A stretch of DNA of 47,602 nucleotides from Dimargaris cristalligena (taxonomy: Eukaryota; Kickxellomycota; Dimargaritomycetes; Dimargaritales; Dimargaritaceae), in NCBI GenBank assembly GCA_027576995.1, contig JANBQC010000175.1, positions 1 through 47,602 of the forward strand, in the 5' to 3' direction. Below the pieces are notes generated by a model. The model was not told where the DNA came from. It saw only the letters and a program-made list of their open reading frames with translations, and did no database searches. How positions within the stretch are numbered: the stretch's first letter is position 1; each line of letters starts with the position of its first letter. Shown here piece by piece: positions 22,484 to 36,900 of the stretch. The position numbers and the translations under genes are program-made.

Positions 22484-22756
22484 ATGAACTTTCGGACTAG
22501 CATTTTTAACCTGGTCCTGCTACTTATTATGTGTGTTACATGGCATGCCAAAGTGGATTGGCATTATAAATCAATACCGGAGAAGCCGGCATCTCAGTTC
22601 AACGCTGCCATTCCATACATCAACTCGGCGAGTACCATCCATCCTAATTCCTACCATTTCCGAACGGCGATTAAACTCGGGATTTGCATACCCCTACAAT
22701 CAACAGTGACCTCAGCAACGTGGGTCAGACACAACACCATGGTGATCCCAAAGTAA
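22484..22756 (+). CDS. Possible small secreted protein, 90 aa
   Basis: This ATG-initiated frame begins with a hydrophobic stretch that could be a signal peptide (MNFRTSIFNLVLLLIMCVTW). The remainder has no recognisable motif and only one further Cys. It sits between two convergent genes with no evident promoter. A chance frame is at least as likely as a gene. Confidence 0.2.
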   Translation: MNFRTSIFNLVLLLIMCVTWHAKVDWHYKSIPEKPASQFNAAIPYINSASTIHPNSYHFRTAIKLGICIPLQSTVTSATWVRHNTMVIPK

Positions 22757-22815
22757 GCATAAAATGAACTCAGTCCAACCTGAATAATTATTTATTGCTA
22801 ATTTACAATTGGGGT

Positions 22816-25374
<2,559 letters not shown>

Positions 25375-26145
25375 GGCAGGGCTATATATGCTATACGCTA
25401 TAGAAAGGGTTGCGGATTGTATTGGAGAGGAGTATCAAGCCGAACGCGCGTACGCTGAACACGTCCGCAAGAATATAAGGCCCGCTGCGAAGCAAGGAGG
25501 AGATTATTTAGGAAGAGGAGGAGGTCTCAAACAAGAAGGCATTAAGAAAGAAGGAGAATTAAGGGAGCGAATCTAGCTTTAAAAAAAAGCAGGCAGGGAT
25601 GGGCGGTGAATACTTCTTGTGGGGAGAAACGGAAGCAGGGAATCTCCTGGACCAAGAGCATATAGCCACAAGCAAAGAAGAACCCAATGGGAGGAGTCGC
25701 TACTACACCAAGGCAAGGACTGGCGGGGTCCTGGTCTCTGGTAAGGTGACTGACTATGTGTAGCCTAACACGAACCCTTGTTTGCAAACCTCCATGCCCC
25801 ACTTATTACCCGTCACTTTGGGCCTGGCTCGCAAAAAGGGGAGAGAAGGGAGGGGCGGCCAGCCAACTCTTACACTGGGGGTATATGCAGAGCGAGAAGC
25901 AGCGCCCACGAGATGATTAAATTGCCCTTATAGAAGAGGGGAGTCGTTCCCCCCAGCAGCAGCCCATACGCGCATACATCATATACTCCTCAGAAACTAG
26001 ACTAGATGAGCTAGTTAGTTAGCAACAACCAGCCCACTGCAATCTCTGTTACACCACCACTCACTTCCTTCTTCTCTCCCATTAGTATATATCCATTCCT
26101 CCACTATTTCTTAATCCCCCTAAACTCCGCTTTACGTCTACCAAT
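25375..26145. promoter_or_regulatory. Bidirectional promoter region between the MYST gene and EMC8/9
   Basis: 771 bp between two divergent start codons. The left part is purine-rich on the plus strand (about 25490-25570) and the right part, before 26146, is pyrimidine-rich, the usual polarity of leaders transcribed away from the centre. No specific operator is recognised. Confidence 0.45.
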
Positions 26146-27364
26146 ATGCCCCAATGTCAACTATCAACCACTGCCTTCGGCACTCTAGCCGCCCATTGTA
26201 CCAAATACCCCTGGCAGGCCGTTCAGGGTGTCCTTCTCGCTCCCGTTAACTCCACAGCCCCGGTCCAAGTCACCCAGGCCATCCCGATCAGTCACCTATG
26301 GTGTGGCCTCGCCCCCATGGTGGAAATCGCTCTCCAACAGGTATGTACACATCCCCCATAAACGAGAATGCCTACTCCTACTACTGGCACCCCCCTCCCC
26401 CGCATATCACCCACGGAAGCTGGCGTCTCCTCAAACTGCGAGGGCTGGATAAATGCGCACAGTTGGTTAGATAGCCTGGCTCGCCAGCCTTATATTCATA
26501 TACCCCCATTTAAACCTCCCCTCTGTTACTCTACTCCTACAGGTACAACTCTTCTGCGAAAAAAACAAGCTGCGGGTGGCCGGCTTCTATTATGCCAACG
26601 AACTGAAGGACGACCAACAGCTGACATCTGCCGTGGAGGCCATCGCTGATAAAATACTGGCCCAAAATCCCGAAGCCATAGTGCTACTTGTAAGCATCAT
26701 ATTCTATGTAACCATCTCTCCCCTGGCTGATTACAGTTACCTATTGTTATGACTGTAGTATCCCTTGAATGGTCAATGCAGCACGTAACTTATGTGAGGT
26801 ATTTCCTTCTAGCTTAAATGGCCTCTATATCTATGTATGACGGTTAGAAAACTAACATCCACTGCCAACCCCAATTATGGAACTGCCATTCCCGTTCCCG
26901 TATGTCACAGATTAACAACCAGGAGCTCCACGCAGCCGACCAAACCGGCCTACCGCTGATTGTAAGTCTCTATGAAAGAAATGTATTTCTTACACTTAGA
27001 CAACAGTGCATTTTCCCATCAGGCCGCGCCTGGTCCGATTTACTGAACCGCCATTGCCTATTCATTAATCACCAACTTTATATTCCAACCCACCCATCAA
27101 TTTATGACGATATTATTATTAATACCCCAGCCCTTCGAATACCAGAACAAGCACTGGTCCCGCGTCCAAGGGCTGACCTCCACCCCAACCTCGTTATCCT
27201 CCGATACCTTTACCCTTTCGCTAGAGTCCCCCGAAACCTGGTCGACCGTCCGTCGTTTGCTAACCAAGGTGGCCAGCAACAAGGTTAATGTCCTCGACTT
27301 TGACGACCACCTGCAATCGCCATCGGGTGACTGGATGGAGAACGCCCAGCTCTGGCAGTCGTAA
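26146..27364 (+). CDS. ER membrane protein complex subunit 8/9
   Basis: A subunit on the cytosolic face of the EMC, the insertase for tail-anchored and multipass ER membrane proteins. Four exons, 26146-26340, 26543-26689, 26911-26961 and 27131-27364, all phase 0, give 208 aa, matching the usual ~205-210. Family signatures run in order: CTKYPWQAVQGVLLAP (residues 18-33), PISHLWCGLAPMVEIALQQ, VAGFYYANE, IVLLINNQEL spanning the exon 2/3 junction, HWSRV and the terminal LDFDDHLQSPSGDWMENAQL. The fold is MPN-like without the JAMM metal-binding residues, as known for this family. Introns are 202, 221 and 169 nt. It lies between the MYST gene (divergent) and the MRG15 gene (convergent). Confidence 0.92.
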
Positions 27365-27841
27365 ACCCCTCCCCATAATGGGTAATATTTTCCATCACTA
27401 CCCCCTTCTATACTCTTTCTCTACATAAAAAGGACTCCGCAATTGCCATGATGTTACGTTCCGCGAATGTTTAAGGTGGTATGTTATACCGTGTTTATAA
27501 ACCTAGAAATACAGCAAATGAGGAGTAGGCCACACCCCGAACAGAGGCCATGAGTTGAAATTAAGTCCCGCTGGTTGGGCTGAAATTAGTCTCGAGCCAG
27601 GAGGAGGAAAATAAGAGACATTAAACAAGAAGGTATATATATATATATATATATATGTGNNNNNNNNNNTTTATTTATTTTTTTTTGTGTGTGTGGGTAT
27701 GTGAAGAGTAGCCCTTCTCGTTCTAAAGGTAGTAAAAGGGCTTGTTCGTAAGTGAGGTATTAGGATATTCAAAACTTGGGGAAATTTCCAAAACCAACAA
27801 AAAAAGATATGATCCGATTAATTCATAGCTAAGAACCACTC
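27365..27841. other. Convergent 3' intergenic region with (TA)n and an assembly gap
   Basis: Lies between the EMC8/9 and MRG15 stop codons. It contains a (TA)n run at about 27634-27656, ten Ns (27660-27669) and a T/GT-rich stretch. It should hold both 3' untranslated regions; no gene is seen. Confidence 0.6.
27660..27669. other. Assembly gap (10 N)
   Basis: Ten N directly after a TA dinucleotide repeat and before a T/GT-rich stretch. The gap is probably caused by the simple repeat; its true length is unknown. Confidence 0.98.
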
Positions 27842-29818
27842 TCACGCCCGGGACTCGGCAATGTATGCTGGGCTGGCGTTGTCATAGTCCGCCGTGAAGA
27901 ATTCGTCGGTATTTTTTTGTAAAAACCTATTTGACCCAAATGCAGTTATAGGTAGGAAAAATCAGGGGGGATAGTGTTAGTAAGCCGGAATAGGATGCTG
28001 CAAGGCTAACCATTGAAATTTATAAAAAATGAACGGCCAGGGAGTATCTTTATTGCCCAGGTTCGACTAGAGTGATGGTTTGAATTATAGCCGAGTGGAG
28101 TTTCAAAGCGGAGGGTCTTACTTTAATATATCGGCCAAATGTTCCTTGAGAAGAGCGATGGCTTCGGCGTCCATATTGGTATGTGCGATCAGGGATGGGA
28201 GTTGGACTAATGATACAAAGCAGAGAGGCCGTGCATAGGTTAGAGGCGACCGATGTAAGGGGATGTGAATACGCGTACGCTAGTCAAGAAGAGGCTACCA
28301 GTATATTTCATATAAAGGTAAATTGGCACAGTTCAAAGATCATGCCGACAAGAAATGGTTGATATTATATATATTGCAAAGCCTTACCAAAGAGCCGTAA
28401 CAGGTGCTCGGCACCATAAATATCACACACCGGGGTATCCGGGTGCTTTTTGATGACTTCCGAGAACTGGAGCCGTTCGAACCGATAGAGGAGGATGTTA
28501 CCCAATGCCCGATTAAAGTAGAGCTTCAGACCCTCCAATATTTCCTCTAGGATATCTTCGTTGTGCCTATTGTGCGTTTATCAATGGTTTTTTTTTAAAA
28601 ATGATAATAATGATAATAATATGAGTACCATGGTTGGTATGGGATGTTTCGGTCGCTGGGTTAGGTTGGGTATTGGATTAAGCAGGCATTGCCTTCCCCA
28701 TGGGGGATAGATATCAAAATTAATTAATAAATAAAATCATAACAATTATAATGAACTACACTTTAATCCAAAACCGATCTGCAGGTAACTTACCGGTCAT
28801 GGCCATTTTTCTTTTTGCTGGCGGATTCGGATTTGGATTGTTGGTAAAGGGCGAGGATTTCATTCACGGTGGGTTTACGGGGTAGGGGCACGATTTGATG
28901 ATCCTTGGTAATATGTTCCCAATCATCGACAAGCAGGGCTTTGAGTGGGTTGGGGATCGGAATCCGGATTTCCGGGCGGCGGACGTACTCCTCTTCTTTT
29001 TCGACTGACGGATCGCGGGGCCGTTTCCGCCCCCCTCGCTCGTGGCTGTTGTTGGGGGAAGCATTGGTAGTGGAGGGCTGGCTGGTCTTATCGCGGGCGG
29101 TGGCGGGGGTCGTGGAGGGAGTGGTAGTGGTGGTCACCCCCGTGGCGACGGCGGTAGACTTCTTTTTAGTGCTATGCATATCTTTAAGCTGGCGTTGCTT
29201 ATCCAGGTTTTCCGCGTCGTATTTGAGTACACGGGTTTCGGGCACCCACTCGTCCCAGGTTTGTTTCCAGCCTTTGTAGTGGATTAGGTAATGGGGGCCT
29301 TCTTCGTCTTCGTCTGGTTCCTTTCCGGTCCAGAAATCGGCCTTGAGAATCTAGAATGGGGGAGGGAGTAGAGAGGGGAGGGTAAATGGGTGGGAGGTGA
29401 GACGATAGAGATAACTGTGTATAGTATATGTGTAGATATATTTACGTAAACGAAACAATGGAGGAAGAGAGAGAGAGAGAGAGAGAGAGAAAAGAAAGAC
29501 CGATTCGGTTGCAGGAATGAGCGAAAGCAAAATAAAGAAAATAAAGGCAGGCGAGGGACTCTATCGGATAGCGAGGCTGTATGCGTTTTTGGGGGGGGGG
29601 GGTTCGATTCAGTGGGGATTTCTTTAGGGTGGCACCGAGCAACTCCGCTGGATCTCCTCGCGTTAAGGGGTGAAACACCGCGGATAGGGCTGGTCACAAT
29701 TGTTGTTGGGAAAGGGGTTCTGTTTTCTTTACTTTACCTTTGCTTCGTAGAGCATAGGCCCATGAAAACACAGGACTTTTTCGTTGTCTTTGAAATTAAG
29801 CTTATGGGAGCTCGTCAT
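27842..29818 (-). CDS. MRG15/Eaf3/Alp13-type chromo-MRG protein
   Basis: A chromatin reader and subunit of NuA4-type acetyltransferase and Rpd3S-type deacetylase complexes. Five minus-strand exons: 29738-29818, 28794-29350, 28388-28566, 28122-28206 and 27842-27926; phases 0, 2, 1, 2 match, giving about 328 aa. The N-terminal chromo barrel (residues about 8-75) has the cage aromatics in the expected spacing: Y24, Y52, W55, W59 ([20 protein letters not shown]). A Ser/Thr-rich linker with a basic RGGRKRPR patch (about 90-150) follows. The MRG domain occupies about 155-328: [60 protein letters not shown] and [14 protein letters not shown] at the C-terminus. Introns are 387, 227, 181 and 195 nt. 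It is convergent with EMC8/9 and about 2.5 kb from the MYST acetyltransferase gene. Confidence 0.92.
29466..29490 (+). repeat. (GA)n repeat in MRG15 intron 1
   Basis: A GA dinucleotide tract within the first intron (29351-29737) of the MRG15 gene. The same intron also holds a 12-G run at 29591-29602. Confidence 0.9.
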
Positions 29819-30791
29819 GCCGAAAAGTGAGAGCGGGAGAGATAGAAGGTGACACACAGAGAGTAAACGAGGGCAAATTAACAGAGAGAGAAAGAGCGAG
29901 ATGAGAGGAAGGGATGAAGTAGTAGAGAGAGGATGACCATAAAATGTGGGAAAAGAACTGGAAAAAGGCAAACTGACGGGGCGAGTGGAGTGCGCTGAAA
30001 TAGGTAACCTAGCCTTGACCTTGATATGTGTGGGCTGGACGGGAAAAGCAGTCAGTCAGTGGTGGATGTCTCCTCCTCCCCCACCACTGAACACACACAC
30101 ATACATCCGTTTATGGGAGGAGGAGAGGGCTCTTCCACAGCATTTGGCGATGAAGAACCGGGAAGTAAGATTAATCTACCAGGAGGAAGGTTTGGACGAA
30201 GCTCGTCCAACTCTTCTCTTTTCCCACCCATGTACGGGAAATAATATAGTTGGCGGGAGCCACCTCCCCCAAAGTGCTTCGGAACTGACTTCGCTAAAAC
30301 GTCACGACGGCTGTACACAACCTCTCCATCTCTCCTCAACGGCAGCCGACGGTTGTAGGCTCACGGTATTTAACCAGCGACTAGATAGATCCCGCTATTG
30401 GACCCATATAAAATAAAACGTCATCAAGTACTTTGACATGTTACAGGTGCCATTTAGGCTCTTTTGATTTCTATCAAGTCCTTGGGAATCACCACCACTC
30501 CACCCGTACATATCGAGACTGTCCTCCGCACATTATATAACGAACGCAAGAAAATATATTCATTTATTTCATTTAACCAAGTTTACTGGAACTATTAGAT
30601 ATTGTTACATAGAATACACAACTACCACCGAGAGTAGAATAAGAGAAGGAGGCCATCAGCAACCAAAGATGTCAAGGTGAGAGGGGGAGGGATGCGAGAT
30701 GCAAGATAGACAATGATGCACAAAGATGGGAAGTGAGAGACTGGGTTGGGTATAAAGGAGGTATCCCTTCTGATGAATAAGGCTATTACAA
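29819..30791. other. MRG15 promoter and homeobox-gene 3' region
   Basis: Nearly 1 kb between two minus-strand genes. The part next to 29819 is purine-rich on the plus strand (pyrimidine-rich in the sense of MRG15), typical of a leader. An open frame at 29946-30416 has no recognisable features and is probably chance. Confidence 0.5.
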
Positions 30792-31625
30792 TTAGGTAAG
30801 CAGGAAGGAGACGTTCATCTTGTGGCTGGTGGTGGTGGTCGGGGTAGAACTAGCCAAAGTAGCGCAGCTCAAATGTTGCTGTGTGCTATGTTCCTCAGGG
30901 TGGTGGTGGTGGTGGTGGTGGTGAGAAGTAGAAGTAGGAGTTGTCACGGGTCCCGCATAGGAAGACCGCGGCAGGGTCGCAGTCGAGGGACAGCGGGGCA
31001 TCATGCGGGGGGACTGGAGTGGGGAGGTGATGGGCGAAGACTCGCATGAAATGGTGTGATCCGAGGCGCTGTATTCCGATCGGGGACTGGCTGGCCCGGC
31101 GGAAGGGCGGTAATAGGGATGGTGACCGTGCGAATGGTGCGCGGGACGAGGCGGGAGTTGGAGATGGTGTTGCGACCGGCTGTCCCCACCCAGCACCAAC
31201 GGGGAAGGGGAGAGCGGCGGGGTAATAATGGCACTGGTAGCATTATCATTACTATTATTAACCGATGGGGAAGCCAAAGGCGAAGTCGAAGCTGAAGCCG
31301 ATCGGTTACCAGTGATCAGCTTAGAGCCCGCCGCGGTACAAAAGATGTAGGTGTTGGGCAACGACAGGAACCGTTTAAAGTTGTGCAGTGACGGGTAGCG
31401 GGGCGGGATGGGGCGCCCGGCTTTGCGGAGCTCCAGGTTCTTCTTGGCCCGGCGGTTCTGGAACCAGATATGGACCGATTTAACGGGCATGTCGGCGTGC
31501 TGCGCAATGAACTCGCGGCGGCCGGCGTCCGGGGTTTCGTCCTCGATAAAGTAGGTTTCCAACAAGCGGACCTGGGAGGGAGTGGCGCGGTAGCGGCGCT
31601 TGAACATTTGGGGAGAGGTGTCCAT
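30792..31625 (-). CDS. Homeodomain transcription factor
   Basis: A 277-aa DNA-binding protein. The homeodomain lies near the N-terminus (residues about 7-66): KRRYRATPSQVRLLETYF, then helix 3 SVHIWFQNRRAKKN. W54, F55, Q56, N57 and R59 correspond to homeodomain positions 48, 49, 50, 51 and 53. Spacing is that of a typical 60-residue domain, not a TALE type with its three-residue insertion. The remainder is Ser/Pro/Thr-rich, probably disordered, with many SP/TP dipeptides (possible proline-directed kinase sites) and a run of eight His (GTG/ATG-rich DNA around 30900-30922). I chose the ATG at 31625 because the domain begins shortly after it; an in-frame ATG at 31703 would add a hydrophobic 26-residue extension that looks like leader. 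No intron is evident. The targets are unknown. A very long gene-free region lies upstream. Confidence 0.88.
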   Translation of the reverse strand: MDTSPQMFKRRYRATPSQVRLLETYFIEDETPDAGRREFIAQHADMPVKSVHIWFQNRRAKKNLELRKAGRPIPPRYPSLHNFKRFLSLPNTYIFCTAAGSKLITGNRSASASTSPLASPSVNNSNDNATSAIITPPLSPSPLVLGGDSRSQHHLQLPPRPAHHSHGHHPYYRPSAGPASPRSEYSASDHTISCESSPITSPLQSPRMMPRCPSTATLPRSSYAGPVTTPTSTSHHHHHHHHPEEHSTQQHLSCATLASSTPTTTTSHKMNVSFLLT

Positions 31626-32737
31626 GGTTGTAGGCCAGAGAAATGGTTGGACTAGATGGTTAGGGTGAAAATAGAAAGGTATAAAGGCCGCGGGGAATAT
31701 CAAAAGGGAGGAGGGTGTATTAAAAAAAATAAGTTGCCGAAATAAGAATTAGGCCAGTGTGAGGCGGGTATTATAGATATAGGTAGGTAGCAAGGAAGTT
31801 GGAGTGTAGTGTGGTAGTATAGTTGTAGAGTCGTTTAGACAGGGGGGAAAGCGGCTGCTATTTATATGCGAAACCGGCTGGGTCTGTATTGTGCGATAAT
31901 TTCGTTATCAAAGTATAATCAGTGATAGAAAAGGTGAGAAATATCCACTGGGGGTTGCACAATGACGGTAGTCAAGTTTGAGAGAAAGGGGGGGGGTGTA
32001 CCCGATTTGGTTGGACGGGGTAGAACCTCCCCCCCCTATTTCTTATCACACCCTCCCTATATGTTTAGTATAGGAGAAAAAAGAGGGACTATCCCCCTCC
32101 CTCTCTATATTCGGGATGAATATTAGCCACTCATACCAATATCACCATCATCGGCGAATTACCAGAGGCGGTCAGGTCCAGATCTATTAGTGCAATTAAC
32201 CATTGGTTCATTATTGACCAGCACCCTTCTTCCCCTCTAGAGCCGCTGTTACTACATCATTCATCCATTGCTCTTCCTATAGAAGGGGGAATATGTTCCC
32301 TCTCTTGTACTGCCGCCGGCTGAAATTTCGCAATAATCAAATGCCAATTCCTTAATTTAACCAATTACATTCATCAACCTGGCTTTGACTAACCCAAAGG
32401 TTAATTAAACACACCTCCACTCTATCGGCCTGTAACTGGGCACGTTTTATTATAACCCGGGGGAGATGATGGCGCGATACATGCGCTTTCGCTTAAAATA
32501 GCATCGCCGACACCTCTACACCCCCCGGCAACGCCAGTGATTTCGGGACTCCCCCGATCAGAGCGACCAGCCGGCCCCCGCCTCGCCATCACATTGTCGG
32601 AAACTTATCCTCCGATTCAACTGATGACGCCACACAATCTATTTTATCCCCTCGCCTCCCACCCTCGCTTCGCTGCCACGCCGCCGAACTAAACCCACTT
32701 CTATCCACGACCGTAACATACGGGGAAATGGCTGGCT

Positions 32738-32757
32738 GGGTTGGGTTGGGTTGGGTT
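32738..32757 (+). repeat. (GGGTT)4, potential G-quadruplex
   Basis: Four GGG runs separated by TT, capable in principle of forming an intramolecular quadruplex. It is internal and too short to call a telomere. Confidence 0.85.
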
Positions 32758-32763
32758 GTTCGT

Positions 32764-32764
32764 G

Positions 32765-32796
<32 letters not shown>

Positions 32797-32808
32797 GGTG
32801 GTGGTGGT
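32764..32808 (+). repeat. Compound triplet repeat (GTA)n-(GGT)n
   Basis: About seven GTA units pass directly into about seven GGT units. It lies 7 bases after the (GGGTT)4 tract and about 1.1 kb upstream of the homeobox start. Confidence 0.9.
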
Positions 32809-33965
32809 ATATTTAGGTTCCATCTGCGACTTTAAGGACACACGTGGGGGACTTCTGTGGGTGTAATGAGGCATTTCTTTTTTAATATATATATATATAT
32901 TTATCTTTTAAATAGAATGCCCGGGTTGGATTCTTTTTCGGGTGACAATCCGTTAACGACCCAACGGCGTCCATCGAACCACAGCCCTCCCTACTCGACA
33001 ATATATCGAATTAGATACCTAGTGAGCCCGGCGGTAGCCAAGGAAAAGCCGTGCACGATTCCCAGACCGACTGCCTAGTTAAATTACACTGAGCCAGCGA
33101 ATTTAACTTTCCGCCTATCCCTGGGTTCAAGATATATCAACAACCGACGCCAACGCAGCAGGGCCCGTGGTGGACTCAGATATATATTATTTTAAAAAAA
33201 GGTTCGCTAGACATTGGAAACGTGGGGGGCCACTTAGCTTAGGTCTGGCCTTACCACAATGTGGGCCAACAAGCTTGTCTGGTTTGACAGCTCGGGTCAA
33301 TCATTCCTCTCTGATTTTCTCCCCCAACTACGCACCTGGGATAGTGGCCGAAACACATTGAGGAGCCGGTTGGTGGAGGGTGACCCACCTACCACCACCA
33401 CATATCCTCCTATCCTACCAAAATCAGTGGGCGGAAGACGAAGGGTGCCGTGTGTATTACTCTTACTAACCAATGGTATTACCATGGCGCTACCATGAAC
33501 CACCCCGATTATGGCCAATTTAACTGCCCGCTTGGCTTAGTTTGAAGATTTCCCCGGTGGATATTAATGGAGAAAAAAAGGCGTAAGAAAGGAGCAATGT
33601 GAATAGCCGACGTGGTCGAATAGTAATGCAATCTCTCGCTGAGCAATAATGGGCGGAATATCTAGGGTTAGGCAGGGTTGGTTCGGAAGTACACTGGGCA
33701 TCTATTGGAAGGGCCACACTGGGATGGACATACTCAGATAAAGTGGTATAGGTTGCGCAGCTAAAATAGAAATTAACCCCAGTTGGGTCGAAATAGAGTC
33801 CCGGCAATACTTATTGGGGATTATTAAAAGGCCCTAATAGCCCAGCCACTCTATGAATACCGTCGACATATTGCCACGTAGGTTGTTTGGGGTAAGAAGG
33901 ACTAGAGATCAGGCCCGCTGCTTAGGCTAGAACAGTCGGCTGGTAGTTGTCGTAAAAGAGTGGGT

Positions 33966-33987
33966 GGGGCTGCTGACCAGCAGCCCC
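33966..33987. repeat. Perfect 22-bp palindrome
   Basis: Arms of 10 bp (GGGGCTGCTG and CAGCAGCCCC) around a 2-bp centre. It could be a dimeric protein-binding site or a GC-rich hairpin. No adjacent gene explains it. Confidence 0.9.
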
Positions 33988-36900
33988 CGATAGAACTATA
34001 TACCAAGACCGGTAATTCAAGGAGCGTGTATTGCCTCTATCACCCCCACCGACCATTACATAAGATAAACTCGGGAAATTGGATTCAGCGACTGGAATAT
34101 AACCCCCCTATATCCTTTATCATGATTAATTGCGCTGGAAGATGGAACCTATTTTGTGTCCCCCACATACGGTTTAATATCAGAAACTTTGCCTATATTA
34201 CCTACGATAAAGGCTGATAAAGGCCGGTGTTTGTTCCGTCATGGTCGGCCTCACCTTGATCGTAGCTTGTTTTTCTGGATACCACAGGTTTCTTCCTTGA
34301 ACCCCCCGCACTTTAATACAATTACCCGACCCGCCACCCTATTATACCGCTCTATACCTCCGGCATGCTGGATTAAGTGGATCCACCTTATATGTATTTT
34401 CCACCCTGGCCATAACAATCGGGCAATATCGCTGGCCTCTACTTGGCGCAAAGCCACATCCTACTACTACTGCTCACCAGCCATCCCGGAAACTCCCGGA
34501 ACGTAAGTTGATTGGCCTATCCCAGGGTAAAATATAAGTGAACCAGCCATCAATTATTAGGAGGCATCCAATTATACAGTTCCATAGACCACCCAACTGA
34601 GGGTTTCTATCCTTATGCTATTTACCAGTAAAAACCAAGCGTAGCGTCATCTATCCGCTTAAATAATTTACATTATACTTCAGCAGCCGGAGTTATCCAA
34701 TAAGGGGTGACTCGACAATTAGATTATACCCCATTGCCGCTTGACACCCTATAATGGCGGATGGGGGGAACACGTTGGTCCGGCCATGGCTAATATCGGA
34801 GAAGATGGGGAATCTCTCCTTTATTATTCTCGCAATTAAATTCCCGGTTACCCCAGTTTTTAATCCAGGGTGTTCTTTTACTTTAGCCCCATGGCTTTAA
34901 TTATTACCAACTATGGGCACCCCTAGTTTGGCATAGATAAGCGCTGTGTGGACACCCATTTTGGGGCTATTGCTTCCACTGTGGATAATGGGCAATCGCC
35001 CAATTTAGAAGGCCATTCCACCCGAATAACGCTCGTTTCTACAGTCCCGATAGTCAAGCCGACCTACCTGTTTAATTTTAGCCCCTAATCTATGTAGATA
35101 TCTCCCCATGATTCATTTTTTATTAAGAATTAAAAATTATCAGGGCCTTATGGACGCAGGAAAGATACGCACATGATGCCAATTAGCGGAGTGGGCGCAG
35201 TTCAGAGAAATCAACCCGTGCGAGAGGGAAAACCCCCTTCATCACCAATACTAAGTGCACCGTCCCGCATCGTCGAATAATCGGGCGACGTTGGGCTTCG
35301 GGGTTGATTGACTCAATTTTGTTTTTACGGACATGTGACTCTATCCCCCCCGTATCCAGGCATCGCGCGGCATATTCTCCCAATGGTGAATAAATTGGTT
35401 CATATCCGATCACCACCGCTAACCGGCAATTACTACCCCATTCCGTAGAAACGTTTTGCCGGCCAGTGTAAGAAAAAAAAACTACAATACGAGACTATAC
35501 AGCATCGACCATATCAAACGGGAGGAGAAGAGGGGTGGGTATTAAAACTACACTGTGCCCTTATCACCAACGGATCATTCAGTCAGCGTAGAGATACTAC
35601 CGATGATTGCGCTGGCCATACTACTCGTGCCACCCTTCTTCATCCGTCGGATCTTTTTATCGCGCCGATTAGCGACCAGGTGTGCTCGGTGAGGTAGGGG
35701 GTTGGACGAAGCACGCGCCGATTATTGAAGTATTCGTCCTCTTGATGAACTGATACGGACTTAATGATCAGACGACTGTTTAAAATCGATCCAAAAATAA
35801 AACCACCTCGCATTCTCCCAAGATTGAAATAAATATGGGTGAAATTCAAGCCAGTTGTATAAAGTTTTATATGGTTTGTGTATAGGAGAGTATGTGGGAG
35901 TAACCCTTTTAACCAGTAATGTTGGCCCGATCTAATGGATTTTTCGTTATACCGCCTGGTTGAACTACTCCCATATATATATAGATATATATCAAAAAAG
36001 CTACAGGTGAACATTAAACCCTTGCAAGTTCAGCCATGTGCCTCCCCCTACATTGCCACAGGGACCAGGCAGCTTCTGTTTGGCCGAAGAGCAAGTTGCT
36101 ATAGATTCATCTAATTTTCCCTCCCCCCTCTCCTGATTCCTCCGATAAACTTACTATCCTCTCAAATGCATGGACATTGGTTTAAGTCTCTCAGTGGTGG
36201 TTTAGATGAGTGATCACTTAGGTTAATATGTTTGTCAGGTGCTAACCCACCCTTATTTCTGAGCGGGATTGTAATCAAATTGGGGCTGCCTATACGAGCA
36301 GTTTAGTGTACATTAATGAAGCTGTTCCTTTTAACTTCTCCAAGCCATTACATGGAAAAAAGACCGCATGTCTATACAATCACATATTAATAATATCCTT
36401 AATTTCGGCATCACATTGTTTTACACGTTAATTATGATATCTGTAGTACAGTGAAATGGGGGAGGGGTGGAGCCATAAAAAACAATAGGTTTGGAATGAC
36501 TAGGATGGGGTGCCGATAACGTATTAACGGGGTGGGGGTTTTGGATGGGATAGTCTCTATGTTGACCACCACGCCTCTCTTCTTTTTCTTCCCCTTTTTG
36601 TTTCGGTCACCCACTCCCCAAAAGGGACAAGCAATAACGGCCAGTATCTAACCATTGGCTAGTGTGTAGTACCCTGAGCGATAAGGAACCGTGGAACCTG
36701 TCCCGAGGCTACACACTCAGGTCTATGAGTAACATAATGACGTTGATAAGGATCTCGTCTACGAGAAAGCATTCTTATAATGTTTAATGATTATGGGGGA
36801 GTGAGCCCAAAAATACTACAGTGAAACGGGGGAGATGCGGTGGGAGGGGGCACTCTTTGAGCAGTATGGGCCAGGCTGGATACGATTAGCCGTTTAAACA

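Noticed and set aside
29591..29620. tRNA B-box-like GGTTCGATTC after the 12-G run
   Set aside because: The sequence does not fold into a cloverleaf and lies inside MRG15 intron 1.
29946..30416. A 156-codon plus-strand frame in the MRG15 promoter
   Set aside because: No recognisable motif, starts in purine-rich leader DNA and overlaps other short frames; likely chance.
31626..31703. Upstream in-frame ATG giving a hydrophobic N-terminus to the homeodomain protein
   Set aside because: A hydrophobic leader is unexpected on a nuclear factor; the ATG at 31625 lies just before the domain.
32738..32757. Telomeric repeat
   Set aside because: Only four GGGTT units inside the sequence, not the common TTAGGG, and no telomere-adjacent structure.
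34156..34506. A 116-codon frame in the gene-free region
   Set aside because: No domain, no splice-consistent partners, and overlapping frames of similar length on the other strand.
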